Shown: positions 34,621 to 44,329, counted from the first letter of the stretch. The stretch is DNA of 64,000 nt from Saccharospirillum sp039982735 (GCF_039982735.1 NZ_JBDWXV010000023.1:124001-188000), one strand, 5' to 3'. Notes: generated by a model from the sequence alone, not told the origin. Numbers and translations: made by a program.

Positions 34621-35019
34621 ATGATTGTACGTACCCTTGAAGAATGCCGAAAATCCGACCGCCGTGTTGCCAGTGATACCTGGGAAAGCGTGCGTATGTC
34701 GCTGAAAGATGATGGCATGGGCTTTTCATTCCACATCACTACCATTTATGCCAACACCGAAACCCCGATTCACTACAAGAATCACCTGGAGTCGGTGTAC
34801 TGCATTTCCGGTGAAGGGTCGATTCTCGATAAGGCCACCGGCATCGAACATGACATCAAGCCGGGAACGATCTACATTCTCGACAAGCATGACGATCACA
34901 TCCTGAAGGCCAAAAAAGAACTGCAGCTGGCCTGTGCCTTCAACCCGCCGTTGAATGGCAAGGAAACTCACGGCCCGGACGGTGCCTACCCGCTCGAAGC
35001 GGACGCCGTTACTGACTGA
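34621..35019 (+). CDS. ectC: Ectoine synthase
   Basis: 132 aa from ATG 34621 (AAAGGAG, good spacing). Cupin protein: MIVRTLEECRKSDRRV start, YANTETPIHYKNHLESVYCISGEG and IKPGTIYILDKHDDHIL are diagnostic; His and Tyr/Glu residues in this stretch bind metal. Cyclises acetyl-diaminobutyrate to ectoine. No ectD (hydroxylase) follows, so ectoine rather than hydroxyectoine is predicted from this locus. Confidence 0.97.
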   Translation: MIVRTLEECRKSDRRVASDTWESVRMSLKDDGMGFSFHITTIYANTETPIHYKNHLESVYCISGEGSILDKATGIEHDIKPGTIYILDKHDDHILKAKKELQLACAFNPPLNGKETHGPDGAYPLEADAVTD

Positions 35020-35033
35020 GGCGCAATAATCGA

Positions 35034-35057
35034 GAAGCCTGCCGACGAGCAGGCTTC
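35034..35057 (+). terminator. Hairpin between ectC and ask (possible attenuator)
   Basis: Perfect 9-bp arms GAAGCCTGC / GCAGGCTTC with a 6-nt loop, 15 bp after the ectC stop. No strong T-run, so partial termination or mRNA 3'-end protection of ectABC is more likely than a full stop. Confidence 0.5.
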
Positions 35058-35251
35058 CAAGACCGTTTTCGAGCACTGGGTGTCAGCAATCAGTGCCCGA
35101 AGTCGGTTTTTTGGTCGATCCAGGTCAGTTTTATTAGAGCGCTGCCGTCGGCGCGCAATCAATACAGTGTAATCAGAGCCAGCCAGACCAGCCGCGGCAG
35201 GACATGCCGCATGCAGATCGGTCCGGTGAGAGCTCAGGAGGTTTTAGGTTA

Positions 35252-36688
35252 ATGGCACAGCATACTGTCGAGAAAATCGGTGGGACATCGATGAACGACT
35301 ACGTCGCAGTGCGCGATAATATTGTACAAATCCACCGCGATCCGGAAACGCTCTACCAGCGCATCTTTGTGGTATCGGCCTACGGCGGTATTACCAACCT
35401 GCTGCTCGAGCATAAAAAGAGCAAGGAACCCGGTGTCTACGCCCTGTTCGCCAACGATGACTCCGACTGGGAGTGGAGTGAACGCCTGACCGATGCGGCC
35501 AAGGCGATGCGTGAAGTGAATGCCCGCATGTTCGAAATGCCGCATTCGCGCAAACAGGCCGACCAGTTCATTACCGAGCGTATGGAAGGCATCCGCAGCT
35601 GTCTGCTCGACTTACAGCGGGTCTGTTCATTCGGCCATTTCCAGATCGAAGAGCATCTGGCTACGGTACGTGAAATGCTGGCCGGTGTCGGCGAGGCACA
35701 CAGTGCCTTTAACACCGCCCTGCTGCTGCAGGCCGAAGGCATCAACGCCCGCTTTGTCGACCTGACGGGCTGGCGCGAGCCGGACAACCTGATGATGGAT
35801 GAGAAAATCCACAAGACCTTCAGTCGCTTTGACCTGAGCCAGGAAATGCCGATCGTGACTGGCTATACCCAGTGCAAGGAAGGCCTGATGAAGACCTTCG
35901 ACCGGGGCTACAGCGAGATTACGTTCAGCAAGGTCGCCGAACTGACCGACGCCCGTGAAGCGGTGATCCACAAGGAATACCACCTGTCGACGGCCGACCC
36001 GAAAGTCGTCGGTGCCGATAAGGTCATGCCCATCGGTCGCACCAACTACGACGTGGCTGACCAGCTGTCGCTGATCGGGATGGAAGCGATTCACCCGAAA
36101 GCGGCCAAGGGCCTGCGCCAGAAAGGCATTGCCTTGCGGGTCAAGAACACCTTTGAGCCGGATCACGACGGTACGCTGATCACCAACGATTACCGCAGTG
36201 AAAAGCCGTGCGTCGAAATCGTAGCGGGCAAACCGCATATTTTTGCACTGGATGTGTTCGATCAGGACATGGTCGGCGAACCGAATCAGTTTCTGGAGAT
36301 CCAGAAGCTGGTGCAGGATTTCGAAGTGCCGATGCTGGCCAAAGAACACAACGCCAACACCGTTACCATGTATCTCGATACTGGCCTGAAGGTGATCAAG
36401 CGCATCAAATCGCGCCTGGAACGCTACTATCCAGGGGCGGATATTTCCAGCCGTAAGATCTCCATGGTCTCGGTCATTGGCAGTGACATGAACGTACCGG
36501 GCATTCTGGCGCGCATCAGTCAGTCGCTGGCGGAATCCAATATCAGCGTGCTGGCCATTCATCAGGGCATGCGACAGGTAGACATTCGTCTTGTTGTCGA
36601 GGACGATCAGTATGAGGCGGCGCTGAAGCTGCTGCACGAGACACTGATCGAACCGAACAAACAGGACAAAAGCCAATGCGTAGCCTGA
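35252..36688 (+). CDS. ask_ect: Ectoine-specific aspartokinase
   Basis: 478 aa from ATG 35252 (GGAGG 10 nt upstream). Aspartate kinase fold with VEKIGGTSM at the N-terminus, DRGYSEITFSKVAELTDA, HKEYHLSTADPKVVG, and two C-terminal ACT domains (SVIGSDMNVPGILARISQSLAESNISVLAI). The sequence and operon position match the specialised, feedback-relieved aspartokinases (Ask_Ect) that supply aspartyl phosphate for ectoine. A 232-bp gap from ectC may hold an additional promoter. The stop overlaps the downstream TPR gene by 13 bp. Confidence 0.93.
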   Translation: MAQHTVEKIGGTSMNDYVAVRDNIVQIHRDPETLYQRIFVVSAYGGITNLLLEHKKSKEPGVYALFANDDSDWEWSERLTDAAKAMREVNARMFEMPHSRKQADQFITERMEGIRSCLLDLQRVCSFGHFQIEEHLATVREMLAGVGEAHSAFNTALLLQAEGINARFVDLTGWREPDNLMMDEKIHKTFSRFDLSQEMPIVTGYTQCKEGLMKTFDRGYSEITFSKVAELTDAREAVIHKEYHLSTADPKVVGADKVMPIGRTNYDVADQLSLIGMEAIHPKAAKGLRQKGIALRVKNTFEPDHDGTLITNDYRSEKPCVEIVAGKPHIFALDVFDQDMVGEPNQFLEIQKLVQDFEVPMLAKEHNANTVTMYLDTGLKVIKRIKSRLERYYPGADISSRKISMVSVIGSDMNVPGILARISQSLAESNISVLAIHQGMRQVDIRLVVEDDQYEAALKLLHETLIEPNKQDKSQCVA

Positions 36689-37584
36689 CTGGGCTAATTC
36701 CCTTGCTCATCATCTCAGTGCTGGCCCTGCCAGCCTGGGGTGAACCCGCTGACCGGCTGCCCTCTGCAGCCGATACCTACACTGAAGACGACGTCGTTGA
36801 AGCCATCGAAGACCTCGATGAGGCCATGTACAACCCCTTTATCGAACGCTACTTGCTGGACGAAGTCCGCCAGCTGCGGCTCGATATGGCCAATTTCCGG
36901 GTCGAGTACTCCGATAAGCTGAACGCCAAGCAGTTGGAGCTGGCCACCCAGTCGGTCACCTACTCCATCGATACCGTCACCTACTTCTTTTACCTGATCG
37001 CCGGGGTTACCTCACTGCTGGTCGTGGTCGGCTATGCCAACATTCGCGACATCAAAGAAAAGGCCCACACCTATGCGGACCGCGAAGTCTCCAAGCTGGT
37101 GGCCTCCTACGAGAAACGGCTGAAAGCGCTGGAGCGTAACCTGAAGCAGAAGTCGCAGGTGATCGAGGAAAACCGGGAAGAGATCGAAAAGACCAACGAG
37201 ATTCATTCGTTGTGGCTGCGCGCCAGCCAGGAAACCAACCCGCACAGTAAGATCCAGATCTACGATCAGATTCTGACCTTGCGCCCGTTCGACACCGAGG
37301 CCTTGACCTACAAGGCCGATGCGGCGCTGGAAATCGATGAAACCAAATGGGCAATCAACCTCAGCCAGCAGGCTCTGGATATCGACCCGGACCACGCCCA
37401 CGCCTACTACCAAATGGCCTGTGCTTACGCCCAGAGTGATGAGCCGACGGTGGCGATGGAGTTTCTGGAAAAGGCGATTAACCTGACACCGTCGTATCGC
37501 GACGAGGCTAAGACCGACGATTCGTTCAAGAGCCTGCGTCGCAATGCTGAGTTCAAGGCGCTGACCACCGACTCGGCGATCTAA
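36676..37584 (+). CDS. TPR membrane protein overlapped with ask_ect
   Basis: 302 aa. Signal-like N-terminus (1-22, LLIISVLALPAWG), an extracytoplasmic helical stretch, a TM (~101-120, VTYFFYLIAGVTSLLVVVGY), a coiled coil (~125-175, rich in Lys/Glu) and 2-3 TPR repeats (~180-290; NLSQQALDIDPDHAHAYYQMACAY). The topology would put the TPRs in the cytoplasm. ATG is 13 bp inside ask_ect, so it should be produced with the ectoine enzymes. Function unknown; not a standard member of ectoine operons to my knowledge. Its stop overlaps that of the convergent diguanylate cyclase. Confidence 0.8.
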   Translation: MRSLTGLIPLLIISVLALPAWGEPADRLPSAADTYTEDDVVEAIEDLDEAMYNPFIERYLLDEVRQLRLDMANFRVEYSDKLNAKQLELATQSVTYSIDTVTYFFYLIAGVTSLLVVVGYANIRDIKEKAHTYADREVSKLVASYEKRLKALERNLKQKSQVIEENREEIEKTNEIHSLWLRASQETNPHSKIQIYDQILTLRPFDTEALTYKADAALEIDETKWAINLSQQALDIDPDHAHAYYQMACAYAQSDEPTVAMEFLEKAINLTPSYRDEAKTDDSFKSLRRNAEFKALTTDSAI

Positions 37585-38537
37585 AGATCCCCGCACACCT
37601 GGTTACGACCGGCGTATTTCGCCATGGCCAGGCGCTGGTCGGTCTTGAACACCAGTTGCTCAAGCGATAGCCCCGGTTGCCATTCAATCACCCCGGCACT
37701 CAGCGTCAGTGAGCGTTTGATGCCGGGCACCCGGGTTTCACTGAAACGTCGGCGCAGGCGGTCGAGCGTGCTGATGCCGGCGTCGATGCCCGTCTCCGGC
37801 ATCAGCACCATAAACTCCTCCTCGCCGTAGCGGGCGCTGATGTCGGCGTCACGCAGTTCGTCCTGAATCAGCTCGCCCAGGGTACGCAGCACCGTGTCGG
37901 CTAAGGCATGACCATAGGTGTCGTTAACCCCTTTGAAGTGATCGAGGTCGATCAGCGCGATACAGAACCGGGAGCGGTAGCGCTTGGCGAGGGCATTCAA
38001 CTGGCCGAGCTCGTCGAGAATGTAGCGCCGGTTGAACAGGCCGGTCAGCGAGTCCCGCGTGCGGGCCTGCTCCAGCGCCTGCTGCTGTTGCACTACATCC
38101 TGCTGTAATCGCTGTTCAGCGCTGACGTCCTGAATAACGACCAGCACCTGCGCATCGGCCATCAGGGTGACGGGAATGGCGGTCAGGCGCAGCCAGTGGC
38201 GTTCGCCGTCGCGGCGCACCGTTTGAATGGTCGACAGCGGCCGGTCTTCCTGCAGTGCCCGCGTCAGTATGCAGTCGTGCCCGTCCGGGTCGGCATCGCT
38301 GTCGACTTCAAACAAATCGCCTGGCTGGGGCATTGGGTCGCCGGGCCGTGGCACAAAGCCGAAGAGGGTTTCAGCCAGCTGATTATGCGACAGAACCCTT
38401 AACTGGCCATCCAGCAGCAGGAAGCCGCTCTGGGTAGCGTCGAACACTTCGGTGTAGTGATGCACCAGGGTACTGAGGAACTGCGTGCGCTGGTCGGCAT
38501 GAGGAAGTTGTTGATAGTGACTGATCCAGTTATCCAT
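37581..38537 (-). CDS. PAS-GGDEF diguanylate cyclase
   Basis: 318 aa. PAS domain (~20-130, FDATQSGFLLLDGQLRVLSHNQLAETLFG), short coil, then GGDEF domain with FKGVNDTYGHALAD and active-site motif RYGEEEF, a GGEEF variant with Glu for the second Gly. The inhibitory I-site is present (R-DA-D, five residues before the motif). DSLTGLFNRRYIL is intact. Soluble. Predicted to make c-di-GMP if the G-to-E change is tolerated. Convergent with the TPR gene (stop overlap). Confidence 0.87.
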   Translation of the reverse strand: MDNWISHYQQLPHADQRTQFLSTLVHHYTEVFDATQSGFLLLDGQLRVLSHNQLAETLFGFVPRPGDPMPQPGDLFEVDSDADPDGHDCILTRALQEDRPLSTIQTVRRDGERHWLRLTAIPVTLMADAQVLVVIQDVSAEQRLQQDVVQQQQALEQARTRDSLTGLFNRRYILDELGQLNALAKRYRSRFCIALIDLDHFKGVNDTYGHALADTVLRTLGELIQDELRDADISARYGEEEFMVLMPETGIDAGISTLDRLRRRFSETRVPGIKRSLTLSAGVIEWQPGLSLEQLVFKTDQRLAMAKYAGRNQVCGDL

Positions 38538-38872
38538 AGCAGCAGTTTAAGGTCGGAAGCGTAATGACAGTATAGCTAAATCAACAGATTTCGCTGCTTT
38601 GACCTGCCTCTCAGAATCATTCACTGTGAGCGAGTATGCTCAATAGCCTGAGAAACAGATATTCACCGGTTACCCAGTTTTCGGTGTCACATAGCCGTGT
38701 CAGACACCGGGTAAACCGATCCGGGGTCGGCGTGAACCCATCCCTGGGGCCTAGGCCGCAGCATCCCTGCTGCGGACTTCCCCGGATCGGTCTACCCGGC
38801 GCCTGACACTTGAAAACCGGCAACCTAAGACCAGGTCTTCTGGTGCGTTGCTACCGTTTATGAGGAGTTTCT
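38538..38872. other. Intergenic region upstream of the porin gene
   Basis: 335 bp. Contains the 113-bp palindromic element at 38697-38809 and a leader before the porin ATG. No gene seen. GAGGAG lies 7-12 nt before the ATG at 38873. Confidence 0.6.
38697..38809 (+). repeat. 113-bp palindromic element, copy 1
   Basis: 30-bp arms (38697-38726 and 38780-38809) matching at 27 of 30 positions, flanking a 53-bp core (38727-38779). The core contains CCATCCCTGGGGCCTAGG and an internal hairpin CCGCAGCA/TGCTGCGG at 38756-38775. See copies at 46894, 60362 and 60660. Confidence 0.85.
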
Positions 38873-39844
38873 ATGAAAACATTGTGGACAGTCCCTGTTT
38901 TGGCGTTGGGTGTAGCATCTGCTACCCAGGCCGCGACCACGATTTACGGTTCGGCGAATGCCAATACCTATGTGAATAACAACGATGACGGCACCAGTCT
39001 GGGCATTGATGGTGGCTTGTCCCACTTTGGGTTTCGTGGTGACACCGAAATAGATTCGTCGATAACGGCGGTCTTCGATGCCCGGTTCTATGGCGATATC
39101 GTTGAGGCTGGTGCACCCCAGGCATTGCGGGGCCATGTTGGCCTGGAAGGTGAATTTGGTACGGTGCGTCTCTTTGGCGGCCCGACACCGCTGACCAAGA
39201 CCCAGTCTTACCTGAACCTGATGGATGAAGACCCCATCAATTTTTCAAATATTCTGGGCGATGGCGTGCAGGCACCAGGTGCTGACTTGCCCACGGGTGC
39301 CAAGTTCAAAGGCTACAACACCGGCATTAACTTCACCAGCGCTGACCTGGGCAATGGCCTGAGTTTCGATGGTGCGGTGCTGCCCGCCCAGAACCCCAAT
39401 GGTGAGACGGGCATCTCACTGGCGGCAACCATGGCCCAGCAGGCGTTCAGTGTGTCCGGTGCGTTTGAAGTTAACGGTGCAAATACCAACACTCAGTTGT
39501 TTCGTCTGGTAGGCGAGTACTATTTGAACGAAATCACCGTGGGTGGCTTGCTGCAATTTGCCGGTAACGGGGATCAGGATCTCAACGGCACCAGTTTTGT
39601 CGGTTTCGCTGAATTGCCGCTGGACATCACCCGCTGGCAGAATCGGCTGCGTTTAACGGGTGGGTATTCCGCTCAGGAAAACGATGCTGAAACCATTGAA
39701 GAAACGCAGCTGATGTTTGCCGGTATGCATGAAATCCGGTTCTCGAACCAGGTGAGTGCCTACAACTTTGCCGAGGTGTTTCTGCCGGAAGAAAGCGAGG
39801 GAAATACGTCGCGGTTTGGAACCGGGTTACGGGTTCGGTTTTAA
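38873..39844 (+). CDS. Outer-membrane porin
   Basis: 323 aa. Signal peptide 1-20 (VPVLALGVASATQA), then an alternating amphipathic beta-barrel pattern typical of the gram-negative porin_4-like family: TTIYGSANANTYVNN opening, LSHFGFRGDTEI, GHVGLEGEFGTVRLFGG, and a C-terminal strand ending in Phe (GLRVRF), the BAM recognition feature. Likely 16-stranded general porin; smaller than classic OmpF. Followed by a hairpin at 39882-39908. Confidence 0.87.
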   Translation: MKTLWTVPVLALGVASATQAATTIYGSANANTYVNNNDDGTSLGIDGGLSHFGFRGDTEIDSSITAVFDARFYGDIVEAGAPQALRGHVGLEGEFGTVRLFGGPTPLTKTQSYLNLMDEDPINFSNILGDGVQAPGADLPTGAKFKGYNTGINFTSADLGNGLSFDGAVLPAQNPNGETGISLAATMAQQAFSVSGAFEVNGANTNTQLFRLVGEYYLNEITVGGLLQFAGNGDQDLNGTSFVGFAELPLDITRWQNRLRLTGGYSAQENDAETIEETQLMFAGMHEIRFSNQVSAYNFAEVFLPEESEGNTSRFGTGLRVRF

Positions 39845-39881
39845 AACGAGCCGCTAACAGTGTGACGTGAGCGCACGAGAA

Positions 39882-39908
39882 GTGTCAGGTGCCGTTGGCA
39901 CCTGACAC
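39882..39908. terminator. Hairpin between convergent porin and slmA
   Basis: 12-bp perfect arms (GTGTCAGGTGCC / GGCACCTGACAC) with a 3-nt loop; no T-run. Position between convergent genes supports a bidirectional terminator. Confidence 0.6.
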
Positions 39909-39916
39909 GATCTGGT

Positions 39917-40516
39917 CTATTTGAAAATCGCCTGAGTCAGTACCCGCCATTGGGCGTCCCAGTCCTGGGTGGGGTAGCGTTTGAACTCGCTGCGCACGAA
40001 CTGGTTGATGCGCCCTTCGGCAACGCTCAGTAACAGGTTGGCGGTCTGTGTGGCGGTCATTTCTGTGCGCAGGCCTTCGCGCAGTTCGGCTTCGCGCAGT
40101 ATCTGCTTGATCTGGGTTTCCAGCCGGTCGAATACCTGGGCGACGCGTGACCGCAGTCGCTCCACTTCGCCCGCCAGGGCATCGCCGATCAGTATGCGGC
40201 ACATGCCCGGGTTGCGTTCGGCGAAATGCAGCAGCAGGGTTAGCACGGCTTCGCATTGGGCCACGGCCCGACTTTCTTCCTGCAAAATTCGGCTAACGCG
40301 GGAAAACAGCGTCTCTTCAATGAACTCAATCAGCCCTTCGAACATCTTTGCCTTGCTTGGAAAGTGTCGATACAGCGCCGCTTCTGACACGCCGACCGCC
40401 TTGGCCAGGCGGGCGGTGGTGATGGTTTTGCCCGGGCTGCTTTCCAGCATGTGGGCCAGCGCCTGCAGAATTTGATCGCGACGCGACAAGCCTTCCTGGG
40501 TGTTACTTTCGGTCAT
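39917..40516 (-). CDS. slmA: Nucleoid occlusion factor (TetR family)
   Basis: 199 aa from ATG 40516, whose ATGA overlaps the argB stop. The frame extends 53 codons upstream inside argB and was rejected as a start. HTH: TTARLAKAVGVSEAALYRHFPSKAKMFEGL, and FIEETLFSRVSRIL, match SlmA, which binds SBS DNA sites and blocks FtsZ ring assembly over the nucleoid. Coupling to argB is conserved in some Pseudomonadales. Confidence 0.92.
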   Translation of the reverse strand: MTESNTQEGLSRRDQILQALAHMLESSPGKTITTARLAKAVGVSEAALYRHFPSKAKMFEGLIEFIEETLFSRVSRILQEESRAVAQCEAVLTLLLHFAERNPGMCRILIGDALAGEVERLRSRVAQVFDRLETQIKQILREAELREGLRTEMTATQTANLLLSVAEGRINQFVRSEFKRYPTQDWDAQWRVLTQAIFK

Positions 40517-41445
40517 GAGGGTTCCATCTGCGTCTGGTCGAGGATGTCGGCGTCGTTTGTGATCAGCGTGCCGACGCCCTCGTTCGAAAAGATTTCCAGC
40601 AACGTTGCGTGCGCTACCCGGCCGTCGATGATGTGCGCGCTGGTCACGCCGTTGTGAATCGCCTCCAGGGCGCACTGAATTTTCGGCAACATGCCGCCGT
40701 ATATGGTGCCGTCCGCAATCAGTGCATCCACCTGCTCAGTGCTCAGGCCGGTCAGAACCTGGCCTTCCTTGTTCTGCAGACCGCTGATGTTGGTCAGCAG
40801 TATCAGTTTTTCGGCACCGAGCACTTCGGCCAGCTTGCCGGCAACGAGGTCGGCATTGATGTTGTAGGACGCCCCGTCTTTACCGACGCCGATGGGGGCG
40901 ACGACGGGGATGTAGCCGCCTTCGGTCATCAGTTCGATCAGGCGGGTATCGACTTTATCCACCTCCCCGACGTGGCCGATGTCGATGATCTCCGATGTAT
41001 CTAGATCGGGCGTCTTGCGCGTGACCTTGAGCTTGCGGGCCTGAATGGTGTGTCCGTCCTTCCCAGTAATGCCAAAAGCCTTGCCGCCAGCCTGGTTGAT
41101 CAGGTTGACGATGTCTTTGTTGACCAGGCCACCGAGCACCATTTCCACCACGTCCATGGTCTCGCTGGTGGTGACGCGCATGCCATTGACGAACTTGCTC
41201 TCGATATTCAGCTTGGTCAGCAATTCGCCAATTTGCGGGCCGCCGCCGTGCACAACCACCGGGTTAATGCCCACGGTTTTGAGCAAAACGATGTCACGGG
41301 CAAAGCTGGCTTTGAGTACGTCATCGACCATGGCGTTGCCGCCGTACTTGATGACGACGGTGGCGCCCTGAAACTTCTGCAGGTACGGCAGGGCTTCGTG
41401 CAGGACGTTCACAAAGTTCAGGGCGGTTTTACGATCGAGCGGCAT
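40513..41445 (-). CDS. argB: Acetylglutamate kinase
   Basis: 310 aa. Amino-acid kinase fold: VVIKYGGNAMVDD, VVHGGGPQIGELL, NGMRVTTSETMDVVEMVLGG, and the C-terminal GGMLPKIQCALEAI regulatory/catalytic segment. Phosphorylates N-acetyl-L-glutamate, second step of arginine synthesis. The N-terminal helix MPLDRKTALNFVNVLHEALPYL suggests the arginine-sensitive hexameric class. Precedes slmA with a 4-bp overlap. Confidence 0.96.
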   Translation of the reverse strand: MPLDRKTALNFVNVLHEALPYLQKFQGATVVIKYGGNAMVDDVLKASFARDIVLLKTVGINPVVVHGGGPQIGELLTKLNIESKFVNGMRVTTSETMDVVEMVLGGLVNKDIVNLINQAGGKAFGITGKDGHTIQARKLKVTRKTPDLDTSEIIDIGHVGEVDKVDTRLIELMTEGGYIPVVAPIGVGKDGASYNINADLVAGKLAEVLGAEKLILLTNISGLQNKEGQVLTGLSTEQVDALIADGTIYGGMLPKIQCALEAIHNGVTSAHIIDGRVAHATLLEIFSNEGVGTLITNDADILDQTQMEPS

Positions 41446-41600
41446 GATATGACCTACTAATGACTGTCTGCGCGGTGATGACCGGAAAATGAAACCTGTC
41501 CGGTATGGGGTGTGCCCGGCGTGGCAATAGCAGCCAGCCCGGCCCGGAAGGTTAGCGCCGGGCTACCTGAGGTGCCCGGCGCTTTCCAGAAAACGCCGCA

Positions 41601-44180
41601 TTAAAAGGGAATCTGTAACTGGCTGTCAACGGCTTGCAGCTGGGAGCGGAAGGCATCCTGAATGCGAGACATCGCCTGGTCGGTGTCGGCTTCGAACCGG
41701 CATACCAGTTTGGGCGAGGTGTTGGAGGCGCGCACCAGGCCCCAGCCATCCGGGAAATCGACGCGCAAACCATCGATGTCGGTGATGCGTCCGCCGGGAA
41801 AGGCGGCATTGCGCTGCAGTTGCTCGACGATGCGGAACTTGCGGTCGTCGGGCGCGGAGATGTTCATTTCCGGGGTGTTGATGTCTTCCGGGAAACTGCC
41901 GAACAATGCGTCCAGGCTGTCGCTGCGGGTGGAGATGATCTCCAGCAGGCGGCAAGCCGTGTAGAGTGCATCGTCAAAACCGTACCAGCGTTCCTTGTAG
42001 AAGATGTGACCACTCATCTCACCAGCGAGCAGCGCATCGACTTCTTTCATCTTGCGTTTGATGTGCGAGTGTCCGGTTTTCCACATCAGCGGCTTGCCGC
42101 CGTAGCCGACAATCAGCCCCTGCAAGCGCCGGCTGCATTTGACGTCATAAATAACGGTCGCGCCCGGGTTGCGGGTAATGATGTCCTTGGCCAGCAACAT
42201 CAGCAGCCGGTCGGCCGGAATGATCTTGCCCGAGTTGGTCACCAGCCCGATGCGGTCGCCATCGCCATCGAAGGCCAGGCCGATGTCGGCGCGTGTTTCG
42301 ATGACCGTGCGCGCCAGATCTTGCAGGTTTTTCGGATCGCTCGGGTCCGGGTGGTGGTTCGGGAAATTGCCATCGACGTCGCAATACAGGGGCAGAACGT
42401 GGCAACCGAGTGATTTGATCAGTTTGGGTGCGATGTTGCCAGCCACCCCGTTGCCGCAGTCGATGACCACTTTCAGCGGCCGTGAAACCTTCACATCTTC
42501 GGTGACCCGATTGATGTAGCTGGGAGTGATCTCGCTGCTGGTGCTGCTGCCGTTGCCGCTGTGGAAGCGTTCTTCCTCTATGCGCCTGTGCAGATTCAGA
42601 ATGTCGTCGGTCGACAGGGTGTTGCCCGCCAGTACGATCTTGAAACCGTTGTAATTGCTGGGGTTATGGCTGCCGGTCACCATCACGCAGGAAGGCGTGC
42701 CCAGTGTGTGGGTGGCGAAATAGGCCAGTGGCGTGGGTACCACGCCGATATCGATGACATCGCGTCCGCTGGCGGTCAGTCCGGCGATGAGGGCTTTGCT
42801 CAGTTCCGGGCTCGACAGGCGACCGTCGCGCGCCACTACCACGGTCTGTTCGCCGCGGTCCAGCGCTTCGCTGCCAATGGCCAGGCCGATCTTGCGGGCG
42901 ACGTCACTGTCTAGGGTTTCGCCCATAATGCCGCGAATGTCATAAGCCCGGAAAATGTCGGCAGACACCGGCGAGCTGTGTCCCATTTGCATCGGTGCCG
43001 GAGAATCCATACCCAGCAGGTCGTCATCGCTTTCCAGCATGCTGACATCGAAGTCGTCATCGGCTTCTTCGGCCACTGGCAACGGCGCCGGGGTTTGACC
43101 ATACGGCTGGCCGCCCTGAGACACCATGGCCGGTGCGCTGGGGCGCGCACCTTTGCCCATGCGCAAGCGGTTAACGCTTTTGGCCAGCGAGTTGAACAGG
43201 CCCAGCCGGTAAGGTTGATTGTCGACCGACTGATTACTCAGCACCCGCTGAATAAAACGGGCAAACAGATTCGCATCGTGCCGCATGGCGGCCTGCAACC
43301 GGCTGGCGGCGATCAGCATTGAGGCAAGCGCGATGATGAAAATTAACCCAAAGGTGGCCCAGAGGTTGGTGGCGGCAAAGACCGTCGATTGCGCCAGTTC
43401 GTCGGAGGGCTGGAAGGTCAGTGTCCAGTTCGGGTTGTCCGAACGCAGGGTGCGCACCGGGTTTGAGGTTTTTACGCCGTACGTCAGCAGTGTTTGCTGA
43501 CTACTGCCCTGAAATTGCTGCACCACCACGACGTTGCCCTGAGTGCTGTCGATACCGTTCAGGGATTCCTCCAGAAAGGCCATGTCCTGGCTGACACTGA
43601 GGGTGCCGATCAGGGTGCCCGCTGCGTTGCGCACCGCGATGACTGAATGCAAATATGGTTCACCGTTGAGCTGGTGGGCTTCCCATGGCAGGTTCTGACC
43701 CTGTTCGGTGCGTCTGATCATGTCCATGCCGGCGAACGCCAGCGGTGGCATGGCATTGGGTTGCTGGGAAGCCTGGCCGAGCGGGAACAGATGCACCGCA
43801 AGACCGTAGGGTAAGTTGTTGACCAGACGAGCCTCGGCGTTATCGAGTTCGGCCCGGCTGGCGTTCTGTATCAGGTCGACCAATTGGTCGCCACTGGCCA
43901 GGCGCTGCATCAGTGTGCGGTGCTGGTTCAGAACATTATTAAAGTAGGCTTCGTATTGTTCACCTACCTGACTGATCAGTTGTTGCTGGTGGGTTTCGTT
44001 AACCGGGCCAATGGCCTGGTTGATGACCCACCAGGCTGAAGCCCCGATCGACAGGGCAATGGCCAGCATCGGCACCATCAGATAGGTGAACACACTGCGG
44101 TTGGCCGCATTGCCTGTGGTGCTCTGAGTCGACTTCTCACTGGCCTTGGGTTTGTTCTTCTTGTTGCCGAGTAACGCCAC
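41601..44180 (-). CDS. algC: Phosphomannomutase/phosphoglucomutase with membrane-anchored sensor-like N-terminus
   Basis: 859 aa with GTG start at 44180 (AAGGA 7 nt upstream; a TTG at 44186 abuts that site). Residues ~30-320 form an N-terminal extension with two TM segments (VFTYLMVPMLAIALSIGASAWWVI and LWATFGLIFIIALASMLIAAS) flanking a periplasmic domain, as in Pseudomonas AlgC long forms. The C-terminal ~450 residues are the mutase: active Ser in VMVTGSHNPSNYNG, metal loop FDGDGDRIGLV, GEMSGHIFY and RASNTSPKLVCRFE. Makes Man-1-P/Glc-1-P for exopolysaccharide and LPS precursors. Confidence 0.92.
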   Translation of the reverse strand: MALLGNKKNKPKASEKSTQSTTGNAANRSVFTYLMVPMLAIALSIGASAWWVINQAIGPVNETHQQQLISQVGEQYEAYFNNVLNQHRTLMQRLASGDQLVDLIQNASRAELDNAEARLVNNLPYGLAVHLFPLGQASQQPNAMPPLAFAGMDMIRRTEQGQNLPWEAHQLNGEPYLHSVIAVRNAAGTLIGTLSVSQDMAFLEESLNGIDSTQGNVVVVQQFQGSSQQTLLTYGVKTSNPVRTLRSDNPNWTLTFQPSDELAQSTVFAATNLWATFGLIFIIALASMLIAASRLQAAMRHDANLFARFIQRVLSNQSVDNQPYRLGLFNSLAKSVNRLRMGKGARPSAPAMVSQGGQPYGQTPAPLPVAEEADDDFDVSMLESDDDLLGMDSPAPMQMGHSSPVSADIFRAYDIRGIMGETLDSDVARKIGLAIGSEALDRGEQTVVVARDGRLSSPELSKALIAGLTASGRDVIDIGVVPTPLAYFATHTLGTPSCVMVTGSHNPSNYNGFKIVLAGNTLSTDDILNLHRRIEEERFHSGNGSSTSSEITPSYINRVTEDVKVSRPLKVVIDCGNGVAGNIAPKLIKSLGCHVLPLYCDVDGNFPNHHPDPSDPKNLQDLARTVIETRADIGLAFDGDGDRIGLVTNSGKIIPADRLLMLLAKDIITRNPGATVIYDVKCSRRLQGLIVGYGGKPLMWKTGHSHIKRKMKEVDALLAGEMSGHIFYKERWYGFDDALYTACRLLEIISTRSDSLDALFGSFPEDINTPEMNISAPDDRKFRIVEQLQRNAAFPGGRITDIDGLRVDFPDGWGLVRASNTSPKLVCRFEADTDQAMSRIQDAFRSQLQAVDSQLQIPF

Positions 44181-44329
44181 AGACAATTCCTTAAACGAGG
44201 ATGGTTGAATACATCGTGCTGTTGAGCAACCGGCCTATCCGCGCACTGGCGGGTGCAGTGATTGCTCACTTCATTCAGCTACTTTAGCCCAAGCTCAGTG
44301 ACAGGTTAAGCCTTGTTGAACAATTCCGA

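Noticed and set aside
35034..35057. ectC-ask hairpin as a strong terminator
   Set aside because: No T-run follows, and ask_ect belongs functionally to the operon, so it is listed only as a possible attenuator.
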